DNA from: Nocardioides alkalitolerans
GTDB lineage: Bacteria > Actinomycetota > Actinomycetes > Propionibacteriales > Nocardioidaceae
Assembly (NCBI GenBank): GCA_038184435.1
Contig: CP116227.1
Span: forward strand, 1,116,001 to 1,180,000
Direction of reading: 5' to 3'
Length of the DNA: 64,000 nt
Of the stretch, positions 46,630-55,407 are shown one piece after another (positions within the stretch are counted from its first letter, which is position 1; each line of letters begins with the position of its first letter). The translations under genes were made by a program, and so were the position numbers. The notes below the pieces were generated by a model. The model saw only the letters and a list, made by a program, of their open reading frames with translations. It made no database searches and was not told the DNA's origin.

Positions 46630-47562
46630 ATGTCCACCACCGACAAGCCCCGGGTCGCCTTCATCGGCCTCGGCAACATGGGCGGCCCGATGGCCGCCAA
46701 CCTCGTCAAGGCCGGGTACGCCGTGACCGGCTTCGACCCGTCGCCGGCGGCCGCCGCCGCCGCGGCCGAGGCCGGCGTCACGCCCGCGGAGTCCGCCTCC
46801 GCAGCGGCGCAGGACGCCGAGGTCGTCATCACGATGCTCCCCAGCGGGCAGCACGTGCTCGACGTCTACGAGGGCCGTAGCGGCGACACCCCGGTGCTCG
46901 CCGCGGCCGCCGCGGGCGCGCTGCTCGTCGACTGCTCGACCATCGCCGTGGACGACGCCCGCGCCGCCGCCGAGGCCGCTCGCGCGGCGGGCCACCGCGC
47001 CGTCGACGCGCCCGTCTCCGGCGGGGTCGGGGGAGCCACGGCCGGCACGCTGACCTTCATGGTCGGCGCTGCCGACGCCGACCTCGAGGCCGTCAACGCC
47101 GTGCTCGAGCCGATGGCGGGCCGCGTCGTCCACTGCGGGGACAGCGGCGCCGGCCAGGCCGCGAAGATCTGCAACAACATGATCCTCGGCATCTCGATGA
47201 TCGCCGTCTCGGAGGCCTTCGTGCTGGGCGAGCGCCTCGGGCTGACGCACCAGGCCCTGTTCGACGTGGCGTCAACCGCGTCGGGCCAGTGCTGGTCGTT
47301 GACCACCAACTGCCCCGTGCCCGGACCCGTGCCCACCAGCCCGGCGAACCGTGACTACGCGCCGGGCTTCGCCTCGCCCCTGATGGCCAAGGACCTGGGC
47401 CTGGCGATGACGGCCGCGGAGACCACGCACACCGGTACGCGGATGGGTCAGCTCGCTGCCGAGATCTACCGCGAGTTCGCCTCCGGCAACGGGGCCGGGC
47501 TCGACTTCTCCGCCATCATCGGCGCCGTCCGCGACGACCACAACGAAGGAGCGGCATCGTGA
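46630..47562 (+). CDS. mmsB: 3-Hydroxyisobutyrate dehydrogenase
   Basis: A 310-residue beta-hydroxyacid dehydrogenase. The NAD loop is FIGLGNMGGPMAANLVKAGY at residues 11-30, the substrate loop is DAPVSGGVGGATAGTLTFMVG near 130, and the catalytic Lys is in GAGQAAKICNNMILG near 180. It oxidises 3-hydroxyisobutyrate to methylmalonate semialdehyde. A GAGGAAAGGAA site precedes the ATG, and the stop overlaps the next GTG by 4 bases. Confidence 0.93.
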   Translation: MSTTDKPRVAFIGLGNMGGPMAANLVKAGYAVTGFDPSPAAAAAAAEAGVTPAESASAAAQDAEVVITMLPSGQHVLDVYEGRSGDTPVLAAAAAGALLVDCSTIAVDDARAAAEAARAAGHRAVDAPVSGGVGGATAGTLTFMVGAADADLEAVNAVLEPMAGRVVHCGDSGAGQAAKICNNMILGISMIAVSEAFVLGERLGLTHQALFDVASTASGQCWSLTTNCPVPGPVPTSPANRDYAPGFASPLMAKDLGLAMTAAETTHTGTRMGQLAAEIYREFASGNGAGLDFSAIIGAVRDDHNEGAAS

Positions 47563-48338
47563 CCGCGACGTACGAGAACATCACCGTCCGCCGCGAGGGT
47601 CGCGTCGGCGTCATCACCCTCGACCGGCCCGAGGCGCTCAACGCGCTCAACCTCGCGCTCGGCGCGGAGGTCGTGGCGGCCGCCGAGGAGATGGACGCCG
47701 ACCGCGGCATCGGGGCCATCGTGCTCACCGGCTCGGAGCGGGCGTTCGCCGCCGGCGCCGACATCAAGGAGATGGCGTCCCGCGACTACGCCGACATCGT
47801 GCTGGAGGACTTCTTCTCCACGTGGGACCGGTTCGCCGCGGTCCGCACCCCGACCATCGCCGCCGTGTCCGGCTACGCGCTGGGCGGCGGCTGCGAGGTG
47901 GCCATGATGTGCGACCTCCTCATCGCCGCGGAGTCCGCGAAGTTCGGGCAGCCCGAGATCACCCTCGGCACCATCCCCGGCATCGGCGGCTCCCAGCGCC
48001 TGACCCGCGCGATCGGCAAGGCGAAGGCCATGGACCTCGTCCTCACTGGCCGCATGATGGACGTGACGGAGGCCGAGCGCTCGGGCCTCGTGTCCCGGGT
48101 CGTGCCGACGGCGGAGCTGCTCGACGTCGCGATGGAGACCGCCGCGACGATCGCCTCGATGTCGCTCCCCGCGGCGTACGCGGCGAAGGAGGCCGTGGCG
48201 CAGGCGTTCGAGACGACGCTGGCGGCCGGTGTGCGGTTCGAGCGGCGCACCTTCCACGCCACCTTCGCGCTCGCCGACCGGGCCGAGGGCATGGCGGCGT
48301 TCGTCGAGAAGCGGCGCCCGGACTTCACGCACGGCTGA
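47559..48338 (+). CDS. Enoyl-CoA hydratase
   Basis: A 259-residue crotonase of standard length. AFAAGADIKEM provides the oxyanion loop and ALGGGCEVAMMCDLLIA plus PEITLGTIPGIGGSQRL the active site, with the catalytic Glu in each. It hydrates methacrylyl-CoA in the inferred valine route, though broader activity is likely. Last gene of the operon; its final 14 bases overlap the end of the convergent ferredoxin gene. Confidence 0.92.
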   Translation: MTATYENITVRREGRVGVITLDRPEALNALNLALGAEVVAAAEEMDADRGIGAIVLTGSERAFAAGADIKEMASRDYADIVLEDFFSTWDRFAAVRTPTIAAVSGYALGGGCEVAMMCDLLIAAESAKFGQPEITLGTIPGIGGSQRLTRAIGKAKAMDLVLTGRMMDVTEAERSGLVSRVVPTAELLDVAMETAATIASMSLPAAYAAKEAVAQAFETTLAAGVRFERRTFHATFALADRAEGMAAFVEKRRPDFTHG

Positions 48339-48654
48339 CGCGGAACGGCGGGGACGCCGGCGCGTCCTCGCCGTGCTGGCCGGTCAGGCGGGCGACCACC
48401 TCGCCCACCGCCGCCCGGTCGAGCACGCCCCCGTGCCACGTGTCGCGGGGGCGTCCCGGCGTGCGCAGGTCGCGCGCGACCACGACGTTGCTGCGCTCGC
48501 ACTCGCCCAGGCACTTCACGACCCGCACCCGGGTGCCTGCGGGCACTGTGTCGCGCAGGTGCTGCAGGAGGTCGTCGTGGTCGACGCCCGGGTGCTTGCG
48601 GGACGTCCCGCAGCAGCAGTCGTGGCAGACGAGCACGTCGTGGTCGGGTCTCAC
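48325..48654 (-). CDS. (2Fe-2S) thioredoxin-like ferredoxin in cobalamin operon
   Basis: A 109-residue small ferredoxin. VCHDCCCGTSRKHPG near residues 9-23 and VVKCLGECERSNVV near 47-60 give the CxxC...C...C spacing of the thioredoxin-like [2Fe-2S] family. It starts 5 bases after the stop of the binding-protein gene, so it is the fourth gene under the cobalamin riboswitch. A role in reducing the imported corrinoid before adenosylation, or in corrinoid handling, is a reasonable inference but unproven. Its 3' end overlaps the convergent hydratase gene. Confidence 0.75.
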   Translation of the reverse strand: MRPDHDVLVCHDCCCGTSRKHPGVDHDDLLQHLRDTVPAGTRVRVVKCLGECERSNVVVARDLRTPGRPRDTWHGGVLDRAAVGEVVARLTGQHGEDAPASPPFRVSRA

Positions 48655-48659
48655 CGGGG

Positions 48660-49736
48660 TCAGCCGATCCAGTCGTTGCCCGGCAGCTCGTCGAGCGCCG
48701 TGATGTCGAGGGTGGGCTCGATGCCGGACCCCGGCGCCAGGCCGAAGTGCTCGACGGCCGTGCGCACCCACTCCGCGGCGTCGATGTTCATCGGGCCCGA
48801 CACCCACATGGCGTAGGGCAGGTTCACGAAGCGCTCCTCGCGCACCGCCTCCAGGTCGCGCGACGCCGGGTTGGCCTGCAGCACGGCGACCTTGTCCTCG
48901 TAGGACTGGCCCGGGTAGTCGACGAAGAAGATGACGTCGGGGTCGGAGGCGGCGAGGGTCTCCCAGCCGACCTCGGTCCAGGTGTCCTCGACCGCGGCCG
49001 TCGCGTTGGTGACGCCGGCGGTGTCGAAGATGGCCTGGGGGCCGCCGAACGATCCGGACGTGAAGATGGCGTCGGTGCCGGAGTCGAAGAGGAACGCCGT
49101 CGGCTTCTCGTCGCCCTGCGGCGCCGCCTCCAGGGCGGCCCGCCGCTCGTCGATGTCCGCGACGACCTCGGCGGCGGTGTCGCTGTGGCCGGTGAGCTCG
49201 CCGATGTTGGTGAGGTCGGTCGTCAGGGCCGTCCAGGCGTCCATCGTGCCGCGGGCGCCGTCGTCCTGCTGGCAGGTCTCGCTCAACAGGTACGTCGCGA
49301 TGCCGTGCTCGGTGAGCATCTCGGGCATCAGGTTGCGGGCCTCGCTGAAGCCGTAGCCGTAGCCCGCGAACATCATCTGCGGGTCGACGGCCAGCACGTT
49401 CTCCAACGTGAGGAACTCCTCGCCGACCACGGTGAGCTCGTCGACGCGGTCGTCGGGGTAGGCCAGCTCCAGCAGGTCCTGGTCGCGCTCCATCCCGGTG
49501 ACGGCGACCAGCTCGTCGCGGGCACCGGCGGCGAGCGCGATCGAGATGATGCCGCCGTCGTACGCGTAGAGCTCGGTGACGGGGCCGTCGACCGTGACGT
49601 CCTGGCCGCAGTTCTGCACGGTGACGGCGCCGGCTCCGGAGGCCGAGCCCGAGGCTCCCTCGGAGGCGCACGCGGCGAGGGTGGGGGCGGTGAGGACGAG
49701 GGTGGCGAGCAGGGCGAGCGGGCGCGCGGACGTCAT
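48660..49736 (-). CDS. btuF: Cobalamin-type ABC solute-binding lipoprotein
   Basis: A 358-residue cluster A-II binding protein with lipobox LAAC. Two-lobed organisation: PVTELYAYDGGIISIALAAG in the first lobe, then FTSGSFGGPQAIFDTAG and DPDVIFFVDYPGQSY in the second. Family members bind siderophores or corrinoids; the cobalamin riboswitch upstream of the operon assigns this one to B12. The ATG overlaps the ATPase stop by 4 bases. Confidence 0.85.
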   Translation of the reverse strand: MTSARPLALLATLVLTAPTLAACASEGASGSASGAGAVTVQNCGQDVTVDGPVTELYAYDGGIISIALAAGARDELVAVTGMERDQDLLELAYPDDRVDELTVVGEEFLTLENVLAVDPQMMFAGYGYGFSEARNLMPEMLTEHGIATYLLSETCQQDDGARGTMDAWTALTTDLTNIGELTGHSDTAAEVVADIDERRAALEAAPQGDEKPTAFLFDSGTDAIFTSGSFGGPQAIFDTAGVTNATAAVEDTWTEVGWETLAASDPDVIFFVDYPGQSYEDKVAVLQANPASRDLEAVREERFVNLPYAMWVSGPMNIDAAEWVRTAVEHFGLAPGSGIEPTLDITALDELPGNDWIG

Positions 49737-50575
49737 GGGTGGTCCCTTCGAGGGTGGATGAGGAGGTGGGTCTGGTCGAGCCGGGGGTGGGGGACCTGGA
49801 CGGACCCGACCCCGAAGTGGCGCGCGACGTGGTCGGAGGCCAGCACCTCGGCGGGCGGTCCGACCTCCACGACGGTGGCGGGGCCCCGGGCGGCGCTCGG
49901 GCCCTCGTCGTCGGGCCAGCCGACGACGGCGAGCACGTCGAAGTAGCGCAGCGCGAGGTCGAGGTCGTGGATGGTCGCGACGAGGGTCTGCGCCTGGCCG
50001 GCGAGCACCTCGAGCAGCCGCAGCTGCCAGGCGACGTCGAGGTGGTTCGTGGGTTCGTCGAGCAGCATGACCGGGCACTGCTGCGCCAGGCCCCGGGCGA
50101 GGACCGCGCGGCGACGCTCACCCCCGGAGAGCTGGTCGCACGGGCTGTCGACGCGGTCGGCGAGACCGACGGCGTCGAGGGCGGCCAGCACGACCTCGCG
50201 CTCGTCGCGCCCGCCGCGGGCCCACGGCCGGGTGCGGGGCACGCGTCCCAGCGCCACCATCTCGCCGACGAGCAGCTCGGCGGCGACGACCTCCTCCTGC
50301 GGCACGTAGGCCACCCGCCGGGCGCGCTCGCGGGGGCGCACGTCGTGCAGGTCCTCGAGCCGACCGTCCGGGCCGGCGAGCTCGGCGGTGCCGCTGTCGT
50401 GGTGCAGCACCCCGGCCAGCACCCGGAGGAGCGTGGACTTGCCGGCGCCGTTGACGCCGACGATCCCGAGCCGCTGCCCCCGGGGTACGTCGAGGTCGAC
50501 GTCCGCGAGGATCCTGCGGCCGCCGAGGCTGACGCCGACGCCGCGCAGCCGGGAGGCGAGCGGAGGGGCGCTCAC
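49733..50575 (-). CDS. btuD: Cobalamin-type ABC ATPase
   Basis: A 280-residue ABC ATPase. Walker A GVNGAGKST near residue 39, Q-loop YVPQEEV near 90, signature LSGGERRR near 149, Walker B VMLLDEPTNHLD near 170, H-loop TIHDLDL near 203. The GTG at 50575 overlaps the permease stop by 4 bases. The C-terminal 50 residues, after the H-loop, are unusually His/Pro-rich. Confidence 0.88.
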   Translation of the reverse strand: MSAPPLASRLRGVGVSLGGRRILADVDLDVPRGQRLGIVGVNGAGKSTLLRVLAGVLHHDSGTAELAGPDGRLEDLHDVRPRERARRVAYVPQEEVVAAELLVGEMVALGRVPRTRPWARGGRDEREVVLAALDAVGLADRVDSPCDQLSGGERRRAVLARGLAQQCPVMLLDEPTNHLDVAWQLRLLEVLAGQAQTLVATIHDLDLALRYFDVLAVVGWPDDEGPSAARGPATVVEVGPPAEVLASDHVARHFGVGSVQVPHPRLDQTHLLIHPRRDHP

Positions 50576-51636
50576 TGCTGGCCCCCGAACCGGTAGCGGC
50601 CCCGGCCCATGAGCAGCAGGAAGAGGGGCGCCCCGACGACGCCGGTGACGACGCCGAGCGGGATCTCCTGCGGTCGGACGGCGAGGCGGGCGACGACGTC
50701 GACCCAGAGCAGGAACAGGCCGCCGCCGAGCGCGGCGACGGGGAGCACGACGCGGTGGCGAGCACCGACGACGAGGCGGGCGGCGTGGGGCACGATCAGG
50801 CCGACGAAGCCGATGCCGCCGCTGACCGCGACGAGCACGCCGACGAGCACGGCGAGCCCGACGAACAGGGTCGTGCGCATCGCCGCGACGTTGACGCCGA
50901 GGGCGGAGGCGGTGTCGGGCCCTGCGGCCAGGGCGTCCATCCAGCGGTGCAGGGCGAGCATGCCGGCGCCGAGGAGCGCGACGAGCACGGCCGGGATCCA
51001 CAGCTTCTCCCAGGTCGCGCCGCCGACGCTGCCGAGCATCCAGAACATCACCGAGTTCGCGGCCCGGGGGTCACCGCTGAGGAAGACGAGGAAGGACGCG
51101 ATGGCCGAGAGGCCGGAGGAGAGCACGACCCCGGACAGCACGAGCCGCAGCGGCGTCAGGCCGCCCTGGGCCGTGGCCACCAGCCAGACGAGGAGGGCCG
51201 AGCCGACCGCGCCGAGCAGCGCTCCGGTGGAGACGGCGTAGATCCCGAGCCCGCCGAGGAACCCCGTCGTGATGACGGCGGTCGCGCCCACCGAGGCGCC
51301 CGAGCTGATGCCGAGCAGGAACGGGTCGGCGAGGGGGTTGCGCACCAGCGTCTGCATGCCGACGCCGGCCACGGCGAGCCCGGCGCCGACCACGACGGCC
51401 AGCAGCGCCCGCGGCATCCGCAGCTCCCACACGATGACGTCCCACCGACCGGCATCGCGGCCCGCGAAGCGGTCGGTCACCGCGCCGACGACCTCGCCGA
51501 CCGGGATCCGTTCCGAGCCGAAGGCGAGGGACGCGACGAGGCTCCCCAGGGTCGCGAGGACCAGGAGCACCAGCAGGGGCCAGAACGCGAGCCGGCGACG
51601 CACGGAGGCGCGCCGCGGCTTCTCGCCGTGGCTCAC
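50572..51636 (-). CDS. btuC: Cobalamin-type FecCD permease
   Basis: A 354-residue permease with about ten transmembrane helices. RMPRALLAVVVGAGLAVAG, NPLADPFLLGISSGASVGA and GGIGFVGLIVPHAARLVVG are the FecCD/BtuC signatures. The GTG at 51636 is followed at once by a basic stretch and helix 1; longer readings would translate the riboswitch. The open reading frame continuing upstream to 51876 is therefore not coding. First gene of the operon. Confidence 0.9.
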   Translation of the reverse strand: MSHGEKPRRASVRRRLAFWPLLVLLVLATLGSLVASLAFGSERIPVGEVVGAVTDRFAGRDAGRWDVIVWELRMPRALLAVVVGAGLAVAGVGMQTLVRNPLADPFLLGISSGASVGATAVITTGFLGGLGIYAVSTGALLGAVGSALLVWLVATAQGGLTPLRLVLSGVVLSSGLSAIASFLVFLSGDPRAANSVMFWMLGSVGGATWEKLWIPAVLVALLGAGMLALHRWMDALAAGPDTASALGVNVAAMRTTLFVGLAVLVGVLVAVSGGIGFVGLIVPHAARLVVGARHRVVLPVAALGGGLFLLWVDVVARLAVRPQEIPLGVVTGVVGAPLFLLLMGRGRYRFGGQQ

Positions 51637-51739
51637 CGAACGGTGCGACGGGCAGGAGCGAGGGTGGGGCGGGAAGGGAGCACGGCGGAGCCTCTCGGTG
51701 TTGGCGCCCTGGTCGCGAGGGGCCGTCGTGAACACGTGA

Positions 51740-51909
51740 GCCGACAGGTCTTCGGACTCGGGTTCACCCGACGGCACGGCCTTCCCAGGGCGTCTCCGCC
51801 CCAGTGGCTTCGTCGTGCCGTCGTCGCCCTCACCGCTGCGCGCCAGTCCCGGATTCCCACCGGAGTTCCCTGGCATCCAAGGGATGCGTTCGACTCGGGA
51901 GGCACGCTA
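51740..51909 (-). promoter_or_regulatory. Cobalamin riboswitch and promoter of the btu operon
   Basis: On the minus strand, from about 51897 to 51740, the conserved AdoCbl-riboswitch blocks occur in order: CCAGGGAA, CCGGTGGGAATCCGGGACTG, CGCAGCGGTGAG (the B12 box region), GCCACTGGGGCGGAGACGCC, GGGAAGGCC and GAGTCCGAAGACCTG. TAGCGT at 51904-51909 is the likely -10, placing the start of transcription at the 5' edge of the element. About 100 bases remain between the aptamer and btuC for the expression platform. Confidence 0.95.
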
Positions 51910-51965
51910 GCAGCACGCGGACGCCCACCCGCGCCGTGGTCCGCTCCTCGTCTAGGGTCCGCTGC

Positions 51966-53249
51966 GTGGGGGCGACGGGGACGGTGGGTCGGCGTGCGCT
52001 CCTGACGGACCGTGGGTTCCTGCGCCTGTGGGCCGGTACGTCGGCGTCCGGGCTCGCGACGTGGGCGATGCCGTTCGTGCTGGGGCTGGCGGTCGTCGAC
52101 GGCTCGTTGGGCGCGGCGGCGCTCGGGGCGGCCCTCGCCGCCCGCACCGTCGGGTTCCTCGTCGTGCTGCCCGCGGCGGGCGTGCTCGCCGACCGCCACG
52201 CCCCGCGGCTCGTCGTGCTGCTCGCCTCCGTGGTCGCGGCCGGCGGCTCGTTCGCCCTCGCGGCGACGCTCGGACGTTCCGTCCCGGCGACGCTGGTGGC
52301 CGCCCTGCTCGTCGGCGTCGGGCAGGGGGCCTGCCGCCCCGCCTTCCAGGCGCTCGTGCCCGCGACGGTGGCCGAGCCCGACCGCCAGGCCGCCAACGCG
52401 GCCATCACGGTGGCCGTGCGTGCCTCCGTGCTCCTCGGGCCCGCGGTGGCGGGGCTGGGCGCCGCCGTGGCCGGGGCCGCCTGGTTCGTCGCCGCCACGG
52501 GCCTGCTGTGGGTGGTGGCCGCGCTGGCGCCCGCGCGACCTGTCGGCGACCGCGACGAGGCCCGTCGGGAGACCGTGGAACGGGGCCGCGGTTTTCGTGG
52601 CGAGTTCGCGGAGGGACTGCGCGAGGCGCGTCGCCACCCGTGGTTCCTGGGCGGTCTCGGCGCGCTGGCGACCGTGATCATGACGGGCTACTCGGTGACG
52701 GCGGTCGCGCTACCGCTGGTCAGCGCCGGGACGGCCGGCTCCGGGGTGCTGCTGGCGGCGGGCGCGACGTCGTACACCGCCGGAGCACTGCTGGGCGGCC
52801 TGCTCCTCGCCCGCTGGCGCCCGCCGTCCACGGGATGGGTGGCGCTCGGCGGCCTCGGGCTCTACGCCGTGGCGCCGCTCGCCCTGGCGCTGGACCCGCG
52901 GCTCCCGGTCGTGGTCGCGGCGTACGTCGTCGTGGGCATCGGGATCGAGCTCTTCAACGTGCCCTGGTTCACGGCGCTGCAGCGGGAGGTCGCGCCGGAC
53001 CGGCTGTCGCGGGTCTCGTCCCTCGACTTCCTGGTCTCCTACGGCCTGGCGCCGCTGGGGCTCGCTCTCGTCGCGCCGGCGGTCGACCTGCTGGGGATGC
53101 AGGCGGTGCTGCTCGGCTGCGCCGCGGCGTGCGTGCTCGGCCCCGCCCTCGCGGTGCTCGCGCCGGGCAGTCGACACTTCGCGACTACGACCCCGACGGG
53201 TCCGACGGGCCCGACGGGCCCGACGGGTCCGGCAGGGGCACGCGGATGA
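51966..53249 (+). CDS. MFS transporter with Gly-Pro-Thr repeat tail
   Basis: A 427-residue major facilitator with about 12 helices. FLRLWAGTSASGLATWAMPF starts helix 1 and the LADRHAPRLVVLLAS loop carries the MFS motif. The pattern resembles the MFS_3/enterobactin exporter-like group, but the substrate is unknown. TAGGGT at 51953-51958 lies 7 bases before the GTG, so transcription is probably leaderless and divergent from the btu promoter. The C-terminal tail is encoded by four 9-base repeats (53193-53228) and overlaps the convergent gene by 65 bases. Confidence 0.85.
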   Translation: MGATGTVGRRALLTDRGFLRLWAGTSASGLATWAMPFVLGLAVVDGSLGAAALGAALAARTVGFLVVLPAAGVLADRHAPRLVVLLASVVAAGGSFALAATLGRSVPATLVAALLVGVGQGACRPAFQALVPATVAEPDRQAANAAITVAVRASVLLGPAVAGLGAAVAGAAWFVAATGLLWVVAALAPARPVGDRDEARRETVERGRGFRGEFAEGLREARRHPWFLGGLGALATVIMTGYSVTAVALPLVSAGTAGSGVLLAAGATSYTAGALLGGLLLARWRPPSTGWVALGGLGLYAVAPLALALDPRLPVVVAAYVVVGIGIELFNVPWFTALQREVAPDRLSRVSSLDFLVSYGLAPLGLALVAPAVDLLGMQAVLLGCAAACVLGPALAVLAPGSRHFATTTPTGPTGPTGPTGPAGARG

Positions 53250-55386
53250 AGCGCGGGCGGTAGAGGAGCGGGTCCTCCAGCACGGCCCCCACGTCCGTGC
53301 TGTTCTGGCTGTAGGACACGACGACGCTGCCGTCCTCCGGCAGGAGGTCCGGGTGGGCCAGCGGCATGTAGCGCAGCAGCCCGCTGTCGGGGTCCGAGGG
53401 CAGCTCCGCCACGGGCGGGCCCGCGGTGAACGGACCGCCGGGCGCGGGGGCGGTCCACACGACGAGGTCGCTGCCGAGCACCTCGCCGCGCTTCGACACG
53501 GCGTACCAGGTGCCGTCGCGCTCGAAGACGCTGAGCGTCTGCGACGTGCCCGCGGTCGCGTCGACGAGCTCGGCGGCCGCCGCCGGGTCGCGGCCCCAGG
53601 CGGTGCCGTCCCAGTAGGTCCAGGTCGCGGGGTCGGTGACGTCCGCCGGTCGGGTGCGCGCGACCCGGAGGGAGAAGCCGGTGCCCGGCGCCGGGTCGGC
53701 GGGGCGCGCCGTGCCCCAGAGGTAGAGCCACCCGTCGGCGATCGTCGTCGCCGCACCCCACATGGGGCGCGTCGTGTCCGCGTCGTCGGGGCCGACGTCC
53801 GTGGTGCCGACCAGCTGGGGGGTCCCACCGGCCGGCACCACGAAGGTGGCGACGGCGGGGCCGAGGTTCTCGAAGCCGAACGGGTCGTCGGGGTTCGTCG
53901 TGCGCACGCGCTGGGCCGTGACCTCGACGAGGTCGTAGCCGGGCTGCTGCAGCACCGCGACCGACATCGGCCAGTAGCCGACCCCGTCGCCGCGGTCGGG
54001 CACGATCGCGCCCCCGGACCGGGGGAGGACCACCTGCAGGCAGTCCGGTGCCACGACGAGCATCGAGTTGCGCACGAACCGGGCGCCACCGGACGCGGGG
54101 CCCCGCAGCGTGTCGCCGAACATCCACGCCGTCCGGCCGTCCTGCAGGGTCGCGCTGGCGCCGACGTCCCCGCCCTGGAAGGCGTCACCGGCGCGCAGGT
54201 CGGCGATGCGGTTGAGGTCGTCGATGTCGTCGATCTCGCCAGGCCCCACGCACTCCGTCGTCGAGGCCAGGCTCACGCGCGGCGTCACGGGCGGCGGGGT
54301 GCCGGGCAGGCCCACCGTGAGCACGGCGGTGGTCGAGGCCATCAGCGTCACCGCGAGCACCGCCATCTGCCGCCGCCAGGGCGCCGGCGGCAGCGGCACG
54401 TCGTCGCCCGCCCGGCTCGACGACCCCTCCTCCCGTTCCCGACGACGCAGCACGAGCCGGGTGGCGAGCAGCACGAGCAGGGCCAGGGCGGCGGAGCCCG
54501 CGAGGACGACCCCCGAGCGCCACGCCACGGTGGTCGTCGCGACGGCGGGGGAGAGCGCGTCCGTCGCCGCGCCGACGACCGTCCAGGCCGTCACCGCCCG
54601 CCACGGCTGGGCGAGCAGCCAGGCGTCGCCCGCGAGCACCAGGGGGAGCGGTACGACGAGGAGCAGTGCGGCGGCGACGAGCAGCCCCCGCAGTCCCGCC
54701 AGCGCCTCGCACGCCAGCGTCACCAGTCCACCGGCGACGACCGCGGCGAGCACGACGGCGCCCGCCCGGGGGCTCGCGACCGCGGCGGCCAGCAGGCCTC
54801 CGGCGGCTCCGAGCGCCGCGATCCCGGCCACGCGGACGACCCCGCGCCGGAACGTGCGCGGCACCGGCCCCCAGACCATCGAGATGACGACCACGAGGGC
54901 GAACCCGGCGGCGACGGCGAGGAGGCTGGTGGTCGTGGCCGCGGGCACGGCGCCGGAGAGCCGGTCGCCCCGCTCCACCACGACGCTGCGGTCGCGGGCG
55001 TCGGCGACGGACCGCGCCTGCTCCACGAGCGCCCGGTCACGCGCGGGTGAGTGGTCGTCGGAGAGGAGCAGGCGGTCCTGCGTGCCGGCGAGGTCGATGA
55101 CGAGCACGCCGACCACCTCGCCGTCCGCGAGGCGCGCCCGGGCCCGGTCGAGGTCGTCGGTGCCGCCGACGGCCAGCTCCTCGCCGGGCAGCGCGTCGAG
55201 CTCGGCGGCGACCGCAGCCGTGACGACGTCCGGCCCCACGAGCACGACCGGCGCCTGCTGGAGCCGGTCGTCGCTGGCGGCGCCGGCGGCCAGCGTCCAC
55301 GCGCCGGCGACCACGAGCAGGGCGAGGCCCAGCAGGAGCCCCGCGCGCCGCTGCCGCGACTCCTCCCGGCTCCGTCGCGTCGTCAC
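53185..55386 (-). CDS. Polytopic membrane protein with DUF4185 extracellular domain
   Basis: A 733-residue protein in two parts. Residues 1-330 hold an N-terminal helix (15-36), an external loop of about 115 residues (WTLAAGA to RLSGAV) and then about six helices, an organisation like the permease half of ABC-2 exporters of the YhgE/Pip type. After a helix near residue 345, residues 370-720 form a DUF4185-like beta-propeller (AWMFGDTLRGP, GYWPMSVAVL, WLYLWGTARP, YMPLAHPDLLP), a fold related to glycoside-binding or sialidase-like propellers. No ATPase gene is adjacent. The last 14 residues are Ser-Gly-Pro repeats encoded by the same DNA as the MFS tail. Role unknown. Confidence 0.7.
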   Translation of the reverse strand: MTTRRSREESRQRRAGLLLGLALLVVAGAWTLAAGAASDDRLQQAPVVLVGPDVVTAAVAAELDALPGEELAVGGTDDLDRARARLADGEVVGVLVIDLAGTQDRLLLSDDHSPARDRALVEQARSVADARDRSVVVERGDRLSGAVPAATTTSLLAVAAGFALVVVISMVWGPVPRTFRRGVVRVAGIAALGAAGGLLAAAVASPRAGAVVLAAVVAGGLVTLACEALAGLRGLLVAAALLLVVPLPLVLAGDAWLLAQPWRAVTAWTVVGAATDALSPAVATTTVAWRSGVVLAGSAALALLVLLATRLVLRRREREEGSSSRAGDDVPLPPAPWRRQMAVLAVTLMASTTAVLTVGLPGTPPPVTPRVSLASTTECVGPGEIDDIDDLNRIADLRAGDAFQGGDVGASATLQDGRTAWMFGDTLRGPASGGARFVRNSMLVVAPDCLQVVLPRSGGAIVPDRGDGVGYWPMSVAVLQQPGYDLVEVTAQRVRTTNPDDPFGFENLGPAVATFVVPAGGTPQLVGTTDVGPDDADTTRPMWGAATTIADGWLYLWGTARPADPAPGTGFSLRVARTRPADVTDPATWTYWDGTAWGRDPAAAAELVDATAGTSQTLSVFERDGTWYAVSKRGEVLGSDLVVWTAPAPGGPFTAGPPVAELPSDPDSGLLRYMPLAHPDLLPEDGSVVVSYSQNSTDVGAVLEDPLLYRPRFIRVPLPDPSGPSGPSDPSGS

Positions 55387-55407
55387 GGCGCGATCACATC
55401 ACGGCAC

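Noticed and set aside
51637..51876. In-frame upstream extension of the btuC permease by 80 codons
   Set aside because: It translates the conserved cobalamin riboswitch and contains no signal or membrane sequence; the GTG at 51636 starts just before helix 1.
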